Counted from the first letter of the stretch, positions 1 through 12,064 are shown. The stretch is 64,000 nt of DNA from Tigriopus japonicus (GCA_010645155.1 CM021317.1:6990803-7054802); one strand, 5' to 3'. Numbers and translations: made by a program. Notes: generated by a model from the sequence alone, not told the origin.

Positions 1-3000
1 AGATTTGAACGATAACTTTTCCCAAGCGAACGCTTGCAACGAGTTTATTGCTCACTTAGCTAATTCAGCTAGAGTGTCAAACTGCGTTGAGTTGGAGGTA
101 CTTGAAGATTTCACACTGACTTTGAGAACTTTCCTAGCTTAAGGCACCGAAACTCTGAGAGGCGAGAGCTAATGAAATTGGCTACGATTTCAAAACTCTT
201 CATCCTTGGCCATTATAAAGATATCGTAAAGCTTGTCCCAAATGAGCCCGGAATGGCAATACATTGCTTTGGGCCCCTTTTACTCGATAATCTCTCAGCA
301 CTCAATTGAGGGGAAATAACATGATTGAGGTATGTTTAGACAAGATTAAGGACAAAATATACCTATCTTCCGGGGATTGTAAAGTTAGTTTTACCGTCAT
401 ATTCAGTTTTTCTAAATGGAAATATTATGATTATTTTGACCTCATTCATGGACAAGAGTGTGATTGACTCACCTTGTGATGCGTTGGTCTTCAGGTTATA
501 TTATTACAAAAGCTATTTCTATTGTAAACAAACTGGCATGGCTTGACTCAGATTTAACTGAACTATAAATCAGTAAGCTTATATACTTTGCCAAGCCAAA
601 TCTAAGGATAACGTACTTGAGATTTTGAGATTGGCATATCTTAAAATAAACTTTAATATATATATATATTGAGTGGATTTCTCAATTTTTTATAAACTTA
701 GAATACGTTTCGTTTTGGCCTCTAATCGTTCGAACTGTTAGGTTGGTAAATCAAACAAGTTATCGTTGAGCAATGAAAGACTCGAAAACATTCAAATTGT
801 ATCCTTCGAATGGACAAATTCCTAGCTTCTAAGTTATACAAACATTTCAAGCGAGTCTCTGCCTTAAAAGGTATGTAAAGCCACCAAAAGAACAGAGAGT
901 AAATACGCAACAAAAGCCCACGTTTCGACCCTAAAACTGAGTGGAATTGGAGGAATGTAAAAGTTCACGTACACACCCAAACAGGCCGAAAAATGAAAAA
1001 AACATCCATCCATCAAAGTATTTTGAAGCAACAAAGGTGCCAAACACAATCACCAATTGAAAAACTCCCATATGAAAGATGAAGATGAACTTGAGCACAA
1101 GAAAAAAAAGAATAATACAACTAGTTCTTCACATAAAAGGTTTCTTTTGAGGCATTTCTTTCTCTCTGTTGGATTGTGAAAACGGAATCCGAACTAGAAA
1201 AAAAAATCTCAAAAAAATAAGTTCAAGCTTTCGCAGTGAGTTGATGAACGTCTTAAAAAACATACAAATTTCATCATGTGATATACTCCACAGGTTTTAT
1301 ATGGTTTTTGAAGTTGTCTCGGCAAGACTTGATTTTAAAAGCAGAAAATCAAGCTCAGATTAGGGTAAAAACTAGTCAAGAAGTGTCCAAGAAGGTTCAA
1401 TCCATTTGAAACGAGATGCTTTGTCAAAGTACTATGGAATTATTGGAATATAATTATTGGCCAATCAACATCATTTCTTCCCCAGAACCGAACATTTTTG
1501 TTCCAGGTGCTACATTTTGAAGCTGTTTAATATTTTAAAACATCTCGTAGCCTTTTTTGATTTCAATGTCGATAAGACTTCAACAAAGCGCAGACATTTT
1601 TGTTCTAAATGTTATCATTATTTGAAAACGCCTTAATATCTGAACAAAAGCGTTGTCAACTATAGTAGAAAAATGAATAGACCATGAAAATATTAGTTAA
1701 TATTCACCCACTAGGCCTTTTTCAAAAATTGTGTTTTGACAAAGATTCTGATGAAAAACATACATTTTCGGTTCCTTATCTAGATTCCCTAATAATTGCA
1801 AAAAATATAGAAGGGAGAGGCGTTTCCCTAGAAAAAACAAGTCCCTCCAAAAACATGAATTTCTTGCTTTCAAAATCAGCGCAAAGCGTTACAAGTCAAT
1901 TCAAGTTTTGACAAAGAGAACAGTTTTAGTCATAGAAAAGCATTCAAAGGATGCGATTTCGATTGAGGGATTTAAGCGCAATCAAGTCAAGGTTCCAATC
2001 CATCACACAGGACGAATTTCAAAAATACACACTGTACTAAAATGTGAGATTTTTGCAACAAATATATTGTTCCGTTGAATTTTCATTGTACTAATCGGAC
2101 CCAGTGTGTATTTTGAAAGTAATCTTGGCTTGAGCCATCTTTGTGTAGTTAATGGAGTCCAAGGCTCCTCATTATACACATCTACTGAACTCAAGGTTCC
2201 GTTTCTCTGAATGGGTTGTTCCGCTCGATGAGATGGTATAAAATACTCGTTTGCGTGTGTCTTCATTTGAATATGAAGAACTGCCAGTGGAGCACAATAA
2301 ACCGGAAATGACATTTTTTTTCTACTCAGTAAAGATCAATGGGACTTTTTCGCTCTTTGAACGTGATCTTTTTCCCCTTGAATTCCAAAGTCGCTCACGA
2401 AGCACATCAAAATGTCATTTTTCTTTCTCGTCTCTCGCTTCTTTCCCCAAAAAGTCATTCAAAAAATGTCCCGCCTTATGGCGTCTGTTTAATTAACTCT
2501 GAAGAAATATCTTCGTTTTCATATCCAATGGTCTGGAGATGGCTCAAAATTGAAGCGAAACTTCAATTCCAAACCTACCCATTAATGCACTTTTTCGTGA
2601 GAACAAAATATGTGGCTAAACCTCTCAATCTCTTTTTACAATCATTTCCAGATAAGGAGCAACATTACTAAAAACAATCGGAACATGACCTAATCATCTT
2701 AAAAGCAAGTTCATCTTAGGTTTTAAATGTAGTAGTTGTTTTAAATGTAGAAGCACACACTATCAACAACTAAAATATTCTTGTACCACATGTGCAACAA
2801 GATATTCTCACATTACAACAACAACAAAAAGTGTAGTTCGTGTTGATAAAAGATGTTTTCAATTGCGTTTCTAACTCTGACTTCCAAAGAATATCATGTA
2901 TAATCTTAGGCTTAAAAGGTCATCAACCATCAATTCCGAAACACACTTGAATGTTTTACAACATACGGCAAAAACAGGCTCGAAAAGCGAAATATCGCTC

Positions 3001-3544
3001 ATTTGTAAATATGTAGTGATATAACGAATTAGCACTCTGCCATGATTTCGCTTTGGTTTGTGAAATAGCAGACATATTGTTGTCATTTCTTGTTTTCAAC
3101 CAATTTCTTGAAAATTATTTCGCTTTTATTCAAAAGCGTTTGGAAATAAATAAGTGTAGTTGGATGATTTCAGCTAGGAATTCTTGGGGCCAAATGGCTA
3201 GGGATGGGTCAGACATTTTTTGGCTTGGCCGTTTCGACGTTTAAGTTTTCACAAGGGAAGAATTCTTTATTAGCTAGTTAAAGAAATAACCAAAAGCTCG
3301 AGAATTTTAAATATTTTTGATCAAGTTTTTTAGAGGGTTAGTTTGGAATCTGACACATCCCTAGCTATTTGACCCCCAAGAATTCCGATCAGAATTTATC
3401 CGATTTTGTGTATCCATTAGCGATAAACACAAACAATAACTTTTGTTGCAAATCACCATTCATTTTGTTTAAAGCACGTTAAATCTCTTCCTATGTTTCA
3501 AAACCATACCAGCAAAATATACAGTTAAGCCTCTCTGTTTTTTA
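1..3544. other. Gene-less AT-rich stretch
   Basis: I see no supportable gene here. Open frames are short, mostly below 110 codons, with no recognisable motif. A short (TA)n run lies at about 655-670. A TATA-like box (TATAAAAT) lies at 2237-2244 in a slightly GC-richer context and could belong to an unrecognised promoter, but no coding exon downstream could be assigned to it. Confidence 0.5.
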
Positions 3545-3888
3545 ACTGAGACTAAGGTTGCCGTTGGAAAAAGGTACGCAGATCCATCAGAAGTGCAGAT
3601 CTCGTTTCCTCAAAGCAAAGGGGGTCTATTGTTGCCTCTATCTCGAAAAGTATGGTCTATATAGTATGAAGCACGTCGTATCTGGCATCAAGTGTCGTTC
3701 ATTTTCATGGTTGAAGGAGGAGAATCGTCTCATTGTCGTGAGAAAAGTCACTTGCCGGAAAGTTTCGCACCATCATTTGTCATATCTCGATCAAATTGAG
3801 GGCACACTTTAGTTTTAAATCCTAAAAAGGAGTATTTCAGGGAGTCAAAGATTGCAGGCTTAAACGGTCTATTAAGTGACTGGTCAGA

Positions 3889-3962
3889 ATGGTGAAGTGG
3901 ATCCTGGTCATTTTCTTGCTTATCCTAACTTCTACATGCTCGATGACCAGGCACATTTCAAG
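3889..3962 (+). CDS. Possible signal-peptide exon (orphan)
   Basis: An ATG at 3889 opens 24 codons with a basic start (MVKW), a hydrophobic run of Ile, Leu, Val and Phe, and a small-residue region with Cys, as in a secretory signal peptide. The frame then meets a good donor (CAAG followed by GTGAAA), giving a phase 2 exon end at 3962. I could not find a partner exon downstream with a recognisable domain, so this could be the first exon of a small secreted protein or a chance match. The hydrophobic core and the donor are seen directly; the function is not assigned. Confidence 0.22.
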
Positions 3963-4637
3963 GTGAAATTCGCTTTGAATTTGGTGGATAAAAATTCCTG
4001 TTTCAAACACCTGAACTTCGACCGAACGAGGAGAAGAAAAACAATGCTTGAAATTACCGGAAAACCGATGGTTGAACTTTTAAAAGTCAGCACTGTTCGT
4101 TAAGATCACTACAACACATCACAGGTCACACACAACAATGGATATCGGGCTCCAATCTGATTTCCGGGAGGAATATTCTGCTGGTTCACCGTGTTTTGTT
4201 TCACTCCGTAAAAGCTGGTTTCTCCCCTCTCTCACTCACTCACTACTGGGTTGGTTTAAAATGGTAGTTCTATGGACATTCATATCCAGCTCTGAGGTAT
4301 GTGAACTCATGAGCTCAACTGTGGGTCTGCTACATATGAACAGGTAGGTTGGTTGGGAGGTTGGTTGGGAGGTACACACGTTGAATGAGGAAGATGAGAG
4401 CTGGCTCAATTCACCTTTTGGATGTGGGACACGGTGGTTTGTTGAGGAGAACAGCGGTGTGTGAATGGACTATTGAGGATCCGACCTAGCTCAGAGTTCA
4501 GAGCACGCTTTGCTTGCTTTACCTAGTCCCCAGTACATACGTCCGCAAAATAGGCATGATGTGGAGTTTCCAATGTACGGCAGCGTTAGGCCGGCCGAAA
4601 TCCTCGTCAAGGAGAAAGAACGATCGGAAATAATTGT

Positions 4638-4976
4638 GAATGAACGGAGAAAAAAATCAGCGAAGAACTTGCGTTGTTAGACCCATCTTACGGTGATTTC
4701 CAACATGGTTGCCAGGGCGAGATCTACTATGATACTTTTTTCTCTTAAGTCCTTTTCCTTGACAATTATCTTCTTTTGAGTGGCATCATTTAGCTTAAAT
4801 GGGAACCATTTTTTGAAATATGATCTTTTTCGAAAAAATGATAGTCATCAAAGAAACACAGTTGACATGTGGCCAAAAAGTGGCATCAAAGATTATGTCC
4901 TGGCAATCATGTTGGAAATCAACCAAGATGGGTCGGGCAACGGATGGTCTCTGCGGATATTTTTCTCGGTTCATTC
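4638..4976. mobile_element. Foldback-like inverted-repeat element, copy 1
   Basis: The left end GAATGAACGGAGAAAAA and the right end, read on the other strand as GAATGAACCGAGAAAAA, form the tips of long inverted arms. The arms go on through AGACCCATCTTACGGTGATT on the left and its inverted counterpart on the right. The whole 339-bp unit is close to palindromic and has no coding frame. Related copies lie at 5803-6122 and 57062-57371. No clear target duplication is visible. It is a non-autonomous MITE or foldback-like element of unassigned superfamily. Confidence 0.7.
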
Positions 4977-5095
4977 AGTCAGATGAAGAGCTGACATATT
5001 CGTAGCTTATTCTTGATTGGTAGCAAATATTTTTCGGGGCCCTAGTAATTTGTAATTGAAAATTTTCAATTACATTGGCCGAAATGTATTATTCT

Positions 5096-5338
5096 TTTTT
5101 AACTGATGGCTGCTAGGGTCGGAGAGTTGAGCCTCGCCCGGCCATCGAAGCCACATTGTCCAATTTTTCCGATAAGCAATCTCATGTCCGGTATCAGATT
5201 GGTTCTCCGTCTGTGGGTGTGGATTAACGTGTAAAAGTTTCCTTGAGAAAGGTCGGGGAGGAGAATCGAACCTGGATTCTCCCTCATTGTAAGAAACTAC
5301 GCCAATCACGACACCACATATCCTCCCTTTAACTGGGT
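5096..5338 (-). mobile_element. tRNA-derived SINE, family A, copy 1
   Basis: On the minus strand this unit carries a tRNA-like head with a clear B-box (GGTTCGATTCT) and an approximate A-box about 45 bp upstream. A tRNA-unrelated body follows, including ACGTTAATCCACACC and CCGGACATGAGATTGC. A second copy in the opposite orientation lies at 11329-11550 and aligns through head and body. No protein is encoded. A true tRNA gene is unlikely because the acceptor ends do not pair and the copy is dispersed with its body. Confidence 0.7.
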
Positions 5339-5802
5339 GAGAAATGATGCGACCAATAGTGTTTGATTTTTAAATCCAGCCCGCTCATTTTGGTATTGCT
5401 GTCGTGACCATGGGTGAAGAATTCGTGAATAGACAGGGTCACCACTGACCAGCAGTGATAAAACAAAACTTGGCATAATCCAAAAAAATATGGCTGATAG
5501 TTTCATGACAAAATCCATACTTGAACGTTGATTTTCTGCAGTACTTTCTCTCTTTGTAATGTATTTTTCCCATTGAGATCCGTCCAATTTTATCATTTGG
5601 TCACTTATTTTTGGTTCACATTTTTCCCCTAATCATCAGGCGTCGAATAGCCTGTTTTTTGGTGGGAAATTTGAACTTGGACAAAAAAGATATCTAAGGT
5701 AAAGAACAGTGAAAGTGAAAGGAACATAACATGTATGCTATCAGAACATCATTTGTTTATGAAAAGAAGTAACTTTGAGCCAATGTATTAGGGCAAACCA
5801 GG

Positions 5803-6122
5803 AGACCTTGTGTCGTCAGACCCATCTTGTGTTAATTTCCAGCATGGTTGCTTGGGAAAGGAAAGTCCTTTTCCTTGACTCTTTTCTTCTTTTGGGTGGC
5901 ATCATTTTGCTAAACTGACGTCTTTTTTGGAAAAATGATCCCACTTGAAAAAGATTTGCTAAACTGACGTCTTTTTTGGAAAAATGATCCCACTTGAAAA
6001 AGTGAAATCTATGGAGGAAAGGGAGTTCACGACTTGCCAAAAAGCGCCGTCAAAGATTGCGTTCTGGCAATGGTCTGCCGACGCAAAGTCTCCGTTGATA
6101 TTTTTCGCGGTCCATTACAGGG
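5803..6122. mobile_element. Foldback-like element, copy 2
   Basis: This shares the arm sequence around CAGACCCATCTTGTGTTAAT and the centre TCCTTTTCCTTGACTCTTTT with copy 1 at 4638-4976. Its right arm is more diverged. It differs by an exact internal tandem duplication of a 49-bp unit starting at 5906 and 5955. The gypsy element at 6159 lies about 35 bp beyond its right end. Confidence 0.6.
5906..6002. repeat. Tandem duplication, 49-bp period, two copies
   Basis: Two adjacent copies of a 49-bp unit beginning TTTGCTAAACTGACG start at 5906 and 5955. They appear identical over about 47 bp. Copies 1 and 3 of the same element lack the second unit, so the duplication arose in this copy and is recent. 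Confidence 0.85.
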
Positions 6123-6158
6123 GCGGGAAATTTTGTTGTGACAAAACATGCAAAATAG

Positions 6159-6310
6159 TTGGTGTGATCTGATGAACGCCTACGAGTGTCGAACTAGTTT
6201 ACTTCCGTATAACCTGTTTCTATGTCGTCACTCAGCTTTTTCATCATCCCGAGAAATACACGTTTTCCACTCTCTACTTTTCTCGTCTTCTACTCGTTCA
6301 CGATCATGCG
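6159..6310 (+). repeat. 5' LTR of gypsy element
   Basis: This 152-bp terminal repeat begins TTGGTGTGATC and ends GATCATGCG. It matches 9273-9424 base for base by eye. The border was placed where the 5-bp duplication AATAG and the polypurine tract of the 3' side agree. The ends are not the usual TG...CA, and a border shifted by 1-2 bp is possible. Confidence 0.88.
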
Positions 6311-6311
6311 A

Positions 6312-6323
6312 TGGCGCAGTCGG
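6312..6323 (+). promoter_or_regulatory. Primer-binding site, tRNA-Ser type
   Basis: TGGCGCAGTCGG lies one base after the 5' LTR. It is complementary to a tRNA 3' end reading CCGACTGCGCCA. That matches insect serine tRNAs as I recall them and is the primer type used by some insect gypsy-like elements. The position is what is expected for initiation of minus-strand DNA synthesis. Confidence 0.7.
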
Positions 6324-6544
6324 CAAGTACGTCCATTTTAAAAGTACTGTCGACAGCCTGTCACTGATCCAAGACCCCGTGGACCCATTCTTCCGATTTG
6401 GTTCCATCACGTTCAATTTGGTCCAATGTGATTGGCGTGTGAGTTTGTGCCCATTCATTCCGTGGGAGTTTCTTTCGTCCATCCATCCATCCGGTGTTCT
6501 TCCGTGGTGTTGAGTCCAGTGGTCCAATCCGTTTTCTTCGAGCC

Positions 6545-9163
6545 ATGTCCGACAGGGAAGCAATTCTTGCTTTAAAGGCGAGCCGTAGTGGCTATAAGTC
6601 CGCCTTGTCTCGCGCCAGGAAGGTGGCGGAATCGGCCTTGAAGGTCTACGTTGAAGGAGATGATCCGACTTTGTTGGAGAATTTCCTGGGACACTGGGAT
6701 GAACGACTACACAAATACCTCCATGCCGAAGATCAGGTGATGTGTAATCTGGCGTCCGATCCAAAGGATGCAGATCAGGCTGTCGACGAACATGTTACGG
6801 CCTTTTTCACGGCCAAGACCACGATTACTGGTTTTCGTAGAGATGTGGATGCTGCTGTGCTTCGTCAAGTAGCTGTTAACCAACCCGTTTCAATCCCTGA
6901 TTCTAGGCAGGTCCACTCCGCTGTTCCCAAGCTGAATCCCAAGAAGCCTCCAATTCTGGAAGAGGACACGGATCATCGTTTATTTGTCAGGTGGCGTCCT
7001 TTGTGGTACAACTATGCCCAACTTTCTTACCTAGATCAGCGCGAGAGGGTGATTCAAGTTGGTGTTTTCTGGGAATGCTGCAGTCCAGGTTTCCTGAGTA
7101 TCATCCGCCATTCTCTTGGAATTCGCCCGGACACTGGTCGTTCCGTGGTCGAAATTTTGGATATGATTGAGGTGCATCTCCGGAGTCTTCGCAATGTTCA
7201 CCTCGACATGCGAGATCTGTTGAGTGTTAGACAAAAAGAAGGTCAAGATTACAAGTCATTTTGTAATTCAATATGAGAATTGGCCGATTATGCTGATACC
7301 TCTAAAATCACGGAAGACCGTCTTTTGATTGCCCTCTTATTCCAGGGAATGAGAAGCGATTCCGATAAGACCAAGCTGATGGAACGAAAACCGTCTACGT
7401 TCAATGAGGCCCGTAAATTCATCCTCGAGATGGAGACGATCCGTGATGGAGTCCATGATTTGAGTGGCTCCTCTTCTCGACAATTGGTCAATTCCGTGGA
7501 TCAAGTGGTCAACGCCGCGAAGTCTTCTTACAAGAAAAACGGTGGAAAATCGGGTCGAAAGGGGTTCACTTCAGTATCATCCGAGCGGTGTGATCATTGT
7601 GGATTCTACAAGAAACACCCTCGTGAAGATTGTCCAGCTCGCAACTCGACTTGTCATGGTTGTGGACAATCCGGTCATTGGCAACCCGTTTGTCGCCAGA
7701 AAAACCAAGTCCAATCCGTCAAAATCGTTCCTAAAATTGAAAAAACCGTGAGTAGTGTTCAACTTCACGCGGTCAATTCACCTCCCAAAGTTCGTTCAAA
7801 CCAGATTGAAGTCAAGGTTTCGCCTCATTACTCGTCTAATTCGATGATACTTCGATTTTGTGCCGATACTGGCGCGGATGTCACGATTATGGGTATGAAC
7901 CAATTCAGAGATTTTGATTTGTGCCAATTAACTCGCCTTGAGGATCGTTTTCACAACACCGTTATTTCGGGTGTAGATGGGCAATCTATCGATCTCTTTG
8001 GTACCTTCCAGGCTAATCTGTCTGTTGATAAAACCCACGTAGTTCGTGATGTGACCGTTGTGGTCAGTCGAGATGTTGAAGGCGCGTTTTTGGGTTTGGA
8101 AGCTTGCCGAGCCTTGGGAATTGTTGGCCCCAATTTTCCTCATCCATCCATTTCCACAAAAAGGAGACGTAACTTCAAATCGTCGCCAAATCCGGTTACT
8201 CAAGTTGAACCGTTGAAGGATCGAGATGGAAATTCGCCTTTGCCCTCAAAGAAAGTTGTTGATGAGCCATGGCCGGAGCCAAGATTTCTTCGCAAAGACT
8301 CGCCCAAGGATCAACCCAACCTACGAGTGGCTCGAGTTGAAAAGTCTGATTCCGTGAGACCATTTGAGATGGTTTCAGGTGAGATTGTCTCATTCGGTGG
8401 GAAAGATTACCTGATTTATTCAGATCATTACTCCGGTTTTCCTATCGTTGCGAGTTTGAATTCATCTCCGACGGCCTCTCATTTAATTCGTGAACTCCGT
8501 TCTATTTTCGAGAAGATGGGCGTACCCACCATTTTTTGGTCTGACCGTTTGGCCCCGTTCGATTGTTTTGTCATGCGGAATTTTTTCAGCCAGTGGGGAA
8601 TCGCTTGGAGGAGGATTTCTCCAAGTTATCCACCGCTAAAGAGCCCATCTGAAATGAACGTGGAGAAAATCAAGATTCTTCTCGCCAATTGCGGAGGGAG
8701 GTGGAAATCCGAGGAGTTTGAGTTGGGCCTTTTGGAAATTCAAAACGCTCCATATTTAGATGGTCCATCCCCAGCTCAACAATTATTTGGTCATTCCCTC
8801 CAATCCAACTTATGTGTTCACTGGCGTGCTTTTCTTCCCAAGTTCCAGATCTTGTTTGACGAGGTTGATGCCATGTTCCTTGGCGATGATTGATATCAAA
8901 AGGCGTGTCTTGATCGATCTACCCGCGTCCGGAAGAAAATTTCCCTTGGTGAACAAGTCTTAGTCCAAGATCCCTCCACAAGTCGATGGGACCAGATTGC
9001 CACCGTGGTGGATTATCGCTCGAAACGTGGATATGTTGTTCGAACGTTGTCGGGACGGTTGATGGAGCGTTATGCCCGTTTTCTTCGCCAAGCACCTCGT
9101 GGATTCCCAGAGCCCGCACAAGGAATGAAGGAAGACGTCATCGGATCGGGAAGAATTGTTTGA
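6545..9163 (+). pseudogene. Gypsy Gag-protease-integrase frame with two in-frame TGA codons
   Basis: One frame of 873 codons runs from ATG 6545 to TGA 9161-9163, broken only by TGA at 7274-7276 and 8891-8893. In order: a Gag-like region rich in basic and acidic residues; two Cys-rich knuckles, of which CHGCGQSGHWQPVC fits CX2CX4HX4C; a retropepsin motif DTGAD near 7864; and an integrase core whose later catalytic pair is D at 8543 and E at 8651, spaced D(35)E. The first catalytic position, near 8381, reads Glu instead of Asp. The C-terminal integrase region continues after the second TGA. No reverse transcriptase motif is present. Either stop could be a simple CGA to TGA change, which is inference. 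The protein is not expected to be functional as encoded. Confidence 0.85.
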
Positions 9164-9262
9164 GAAATTATGATTCCATATCATTTTTGCATTTCTTTAC
9201 TGTCTTTATTGTATTTTTACGTTTTCGTGCTTTCTTTCATTGTTTATTCGAAAGCACGATTT

Positions 9263-9272
9263 GAAAGGGGAG
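9263..9272 (+). promoter_or_regulatory. Polypurine tract
   Basis: GAAAGGGGAG lies immediately before the 3' LTR, where the primer for plus-strand DNA synthesis of an LTR retroelement is expected. Its exact abutment supports the LTR start at TTGG. Confidence 0.75.
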
Positions 9273-9424
9273 TTGGTGTGATCTGATGAACGCCTACGAG
9301 TGTCGAACTAGTTTACTTCCGTATAACCTGTTTCTATGTCGTCACTCAGCTTTTTCATCATCCCGAGAAATACACGTTTTCCACTCTCTACTTTTCTCGT
9401 CTTCTACTCGTTCACGATCATGCG
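9273..9424 (+). repeat. 3' LTR of gypsy element
   Basis: This 152-bp copy of the 5' LTR is followed directly by AATAG, the second half of the target duplication. I saw no difference from the 5' LTR. Confidence 0.88.
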
Positions 9425-9429
9425 AATAG

Positions 9430-11328
9430 TGATCAAAAACTTTGTCCAGAGTATGGTGTCATGTTCTCGACGGGAAACTTTGGAAAAAACGAATCGAGGG
9501 TAGGCGCAGAGCAGTAGTAGTTGTGGTAGTGGAAGGCAGAAAGACACTCACAGGTGCATGAGTATATGTCAGTGAGTGAGTGTGTCTGTTCATGAGGATG
9601 GGGAAGGTTTGGGAAGCGCTCATTCTGGTGTATGGTTTCAATGCCGGTCTCAGGGTTGCTCGGGCATTTTTGTTTGCTTAAACCGAGTAATCGTAAGGGC
9701 ATTCCAAAACACAACAACTAAGCCAACTAGTTCATGGTGAGCGAGGGAGTGTCAAAACGACGATCAAGATCAGGTGAAGGGTGTCTGGGGTCCTCCAAAA
9801 GCTTGGAGAGAGTGAACCAGGGTACGAAAATGCTTCAGGCGTTTTTGTTGACACACTACTGACTTGTTTGGTGCTCAGGAAAGCTGTCGTTTTCAAATGA
9901 AATTTGCGGCACTCACTTGAAAGTTTGGGTTCCAATGATTTCAATGAACTGTATTGTGTATAAATATAGAGTCCTTTAAGCGGAACTGGTAAAATAGAAA
10001 ACACCTGAAACCTTTGAGCTTTGCGACACAAAATTTCTGATTTCAAGTTTCCAATACTTTTTGGGAAGTTCTTTGCTGTCGGGGTTTAGTTTTGGGAGCT
10101 ATATTAGTAAGGTGACCTCCCAGTTCTATGTACTGTGACCTCCCAGTCAGCTGTTCGTTAGAGGACCGTATATGAGTTTCCATCCATGTGATGGAATTTT
10201 TTAATTGAAAATTGAGATTTCTGTCCAAAGTTCAAGAGTTGCTTTGCTTGGGTGAAGGAAGCGTACTTCTTAGTCGAAAGTCGAACAATCTTACCTAATT
10301 GTATTGCTAAAAAATCATGGCCATGTGTTCTAATTCTATTTAAGTAAATAACGTCAAATTATTCAACACAGTATTTAAATAACACCCAAGGAGCTTGAAA
10401 TAGAATTCAAAGCAATTAGGAAGATTAATTGTTATTTTTTTTTCAAAAAAAATCACGAAGACTGCAAAACTTAAATCTAAAATTTGCAATAACGTTAACA
10501 TAGGTTTAAAAAGCGTGCTATTGAAAACCAACACCTGACTGGTCCTTCTGAGAGTCTTTGTTTATTATACTTTTTAAATGTTTTGTTGTCCAAAATTTTC
10601 AACGCGGAGATTCAAGAAAGTTTCTGAAAGAAACAAAAATCCTTCAAAAAAAGTGTTGTAATTTTTGAAAGTCCCTCTGTTAGGAGGTCTTCTTGACCTT
10701 ATTCCTTGGAGATTGACAAAGCCATTGAAATTTCAGATTTAAACAGGGTTGGTTGACGATCAACTTTTTTTTCATCCACTTTATCCGAGGATAAATGGGA
10801 TGAATGAGTGGAAAAGTGGCCGGATAAATGGGCGGGTAAATGGGGGATAATTGGAAAAGCCGAATTTTGACCGATTCGGCAGTTAAGATAATTTTGGCAT
10901 CCCAGAAAAATAGCTGATCAAAGCTAATACACTTATTAGACAATGTGGCAAAAATAGTTCATGAATCTGCCGCGGTTCTTGAGGACGCCACTGACAACCT
11001 TAAGGGCCAATGTAGTTTTAAATGTGAACAAAAATGAACATTTCTGGCTTAAGCTTAACCAAAAAATATGGAAAAGTATGTTTCAAATTGTTTCAAAAAG
11101 TATTTAGCCTTGAAAATTTGCCTCAAGTTGTTTCTTGTACATTCAAATTTGGCTCTTGGATGAAATTGATTGCCAATGGATGAGACAAGATGAATTTGAA
11201 GAAAGCTCCCTAATTAAAGATTATTTTAGTTAAAGAAAATTTCATGCTCAATGATTCTAAGACAGTGAAAGTAAAAAAACAAACTTTATCATAGAAATAA
11301 GGAAAAAGTTGGAAAATTTAATTCCTCC
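9430..11328. other. Gene-less stretch
   Basis: No supportable gene. At about 10108-10168 lies a short dispersed motif (TGACCTCCCAGT, then AGGACCGTAT) that recurs at about 56382-56412, so it is part of an uncharacterised repeat. The rest is AT-rich unique-looking sequence. Confidence 0.45.
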
Positions 11329-11550
11329 TTTAAGGTGGAGACGTGGGGTCGTAGTTTATGCAGTTTCCTAAAGTGAGAGAGGTCCCAGGTTCAACTCTCC
11401 TCACCGACCTTTCTCAAGAAAACTTTTAGACGTTAATCCACACCAACAGACTGAGAACCATTGTGATACCGGACATGAGATTGCCTATCGGAAAAACTAG
11501 ATGATGAGCTGGTTGGTCAGGAGGATAATCCCCTTGACCATCCTGCATTT
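11329..11550 (+). mobile_element. tRNA-derived SINE, family A, copy 2
   Basis: A tRNA-like head with B-box-like GGTTCAACTCT is followed by a body shared with the minus-strand copy at 5096-5338, including GACCTTTCTCAAG and CCGGACATGAGATTGC. It is more diverged than copy 1. No coding frame. Confidence 0.68.
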
Positions 11551-11566
11551 AACTGAACCACAATTT

Positions 11567-11773
11567 AAGCCTGAATGTTAGATGGACTAATTCAAATGGC
11601 TCAAGCATACCAAAGTAGAGTATAAATAACTCTGCTCGAGTATAGTCTCTGTACATAAGTTGCGTTTGAAAGTCAGCTGATGTACAGAGACTATACGTAC
11701 TCAAGCAGCATTATTTGTACTATGCTTTGGTATACTTGAGCCATTTGACTTAGTCCATCGAACATCCGGGCTT
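11567..11773. mobile_element. Palindromic MITE, copy 1
   Basis: Two arms of about 93 bp are near-perfect inverted repeats. The outer tip reads AAGCCTGAATGTT on the left and, inverted, AAAGCCCGGATGTT on the right. Both arms contain ATGGCTCAAG and TCTCTGTACAT, and a short loop lies at about 11660-11680. A second copy at 47161-47362 is inserted in the opposite orientation. There is no coding frame. The unit would fold into one long hairpin if transcribed. Confidence 0.78.
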
Positions 11774-11854
11774 TAGTCGCAATATGGAATCTGGAATATA
11801 TCATCCATCTAGAAAAAAATCAAGGAAAATACTAAAATCATAATCAATGGTTGC

Positions 11855-12064
11855 CAGGGGTCGGCAACCACAAATAAGTGGTAATGATGGGCCCAGGAGC
11901 TATGAAAAGAGTCCAAAATCTGGGGCCCCAGAGCCTTCCATAGTATCGTCCAAGTGAGCTCGTTGATTTATGGACCCATGCACTAATCAGCATCTGTTTG
12001 AAGGGCCCTTGACCACACAATCCAATTTTGCTGGGCCTTGACCCAAAAGTTGGGGCCAACCCTT
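11855..12064. mobile_element. hAT-like MITE (GGGGTCGGCAACC family), diverged copy
   Basis: The left end CAGGGGTCGGCAACC matches the termini of the copies at 33705 and 36370. The interior shares the motif around GGGCCCAGGAGCTATG and the repeated GGGCC blocks. The right end is decayed, so no target duplication can be seen. This is the oldest-looking of the three copies. Confidence 0.6.

Larger units (their letters stand above)
6154..9429 (+). mobile_element. Ty3/gypsy LTR retrotransposon lacking reverse transcriptase
   Basis: The element is bounded by two 152-bp LTRs that appear identical (6159-6310 and 9273-9424) and by a 5-bp target duplication AATAG at 6154-6158 and 9425-9429. A primer-binding site follows the 5' LTR and a polypurine tract abuts the 3' LTR. 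One reading frame (6545-9163) encodes Gag, zinc knuckles, a retropepsin motif and an integrase. The reverse transcriptase and RNase H that normally sit between protease and integrase are absent, so the element is about 3.3 kb instead of the usual 5 kb or more. Identical LTRs imply recent insertion, so it was probably mobilised by enzymes from another element. Confidence 0.9.

Noticed and set aside
6228..6764. 178-codon minus-strand frame
   Set aside because: It overlaps the gypsy LTR, leader and Gag start on the opposite strand, has no motif and is a shadow of the real frame.
11640..11700. Pol II promoter suggested by TATAAAT near 11620
   Set aside because: The word is part of the palindromic MITE arm and recurs in its other copy.
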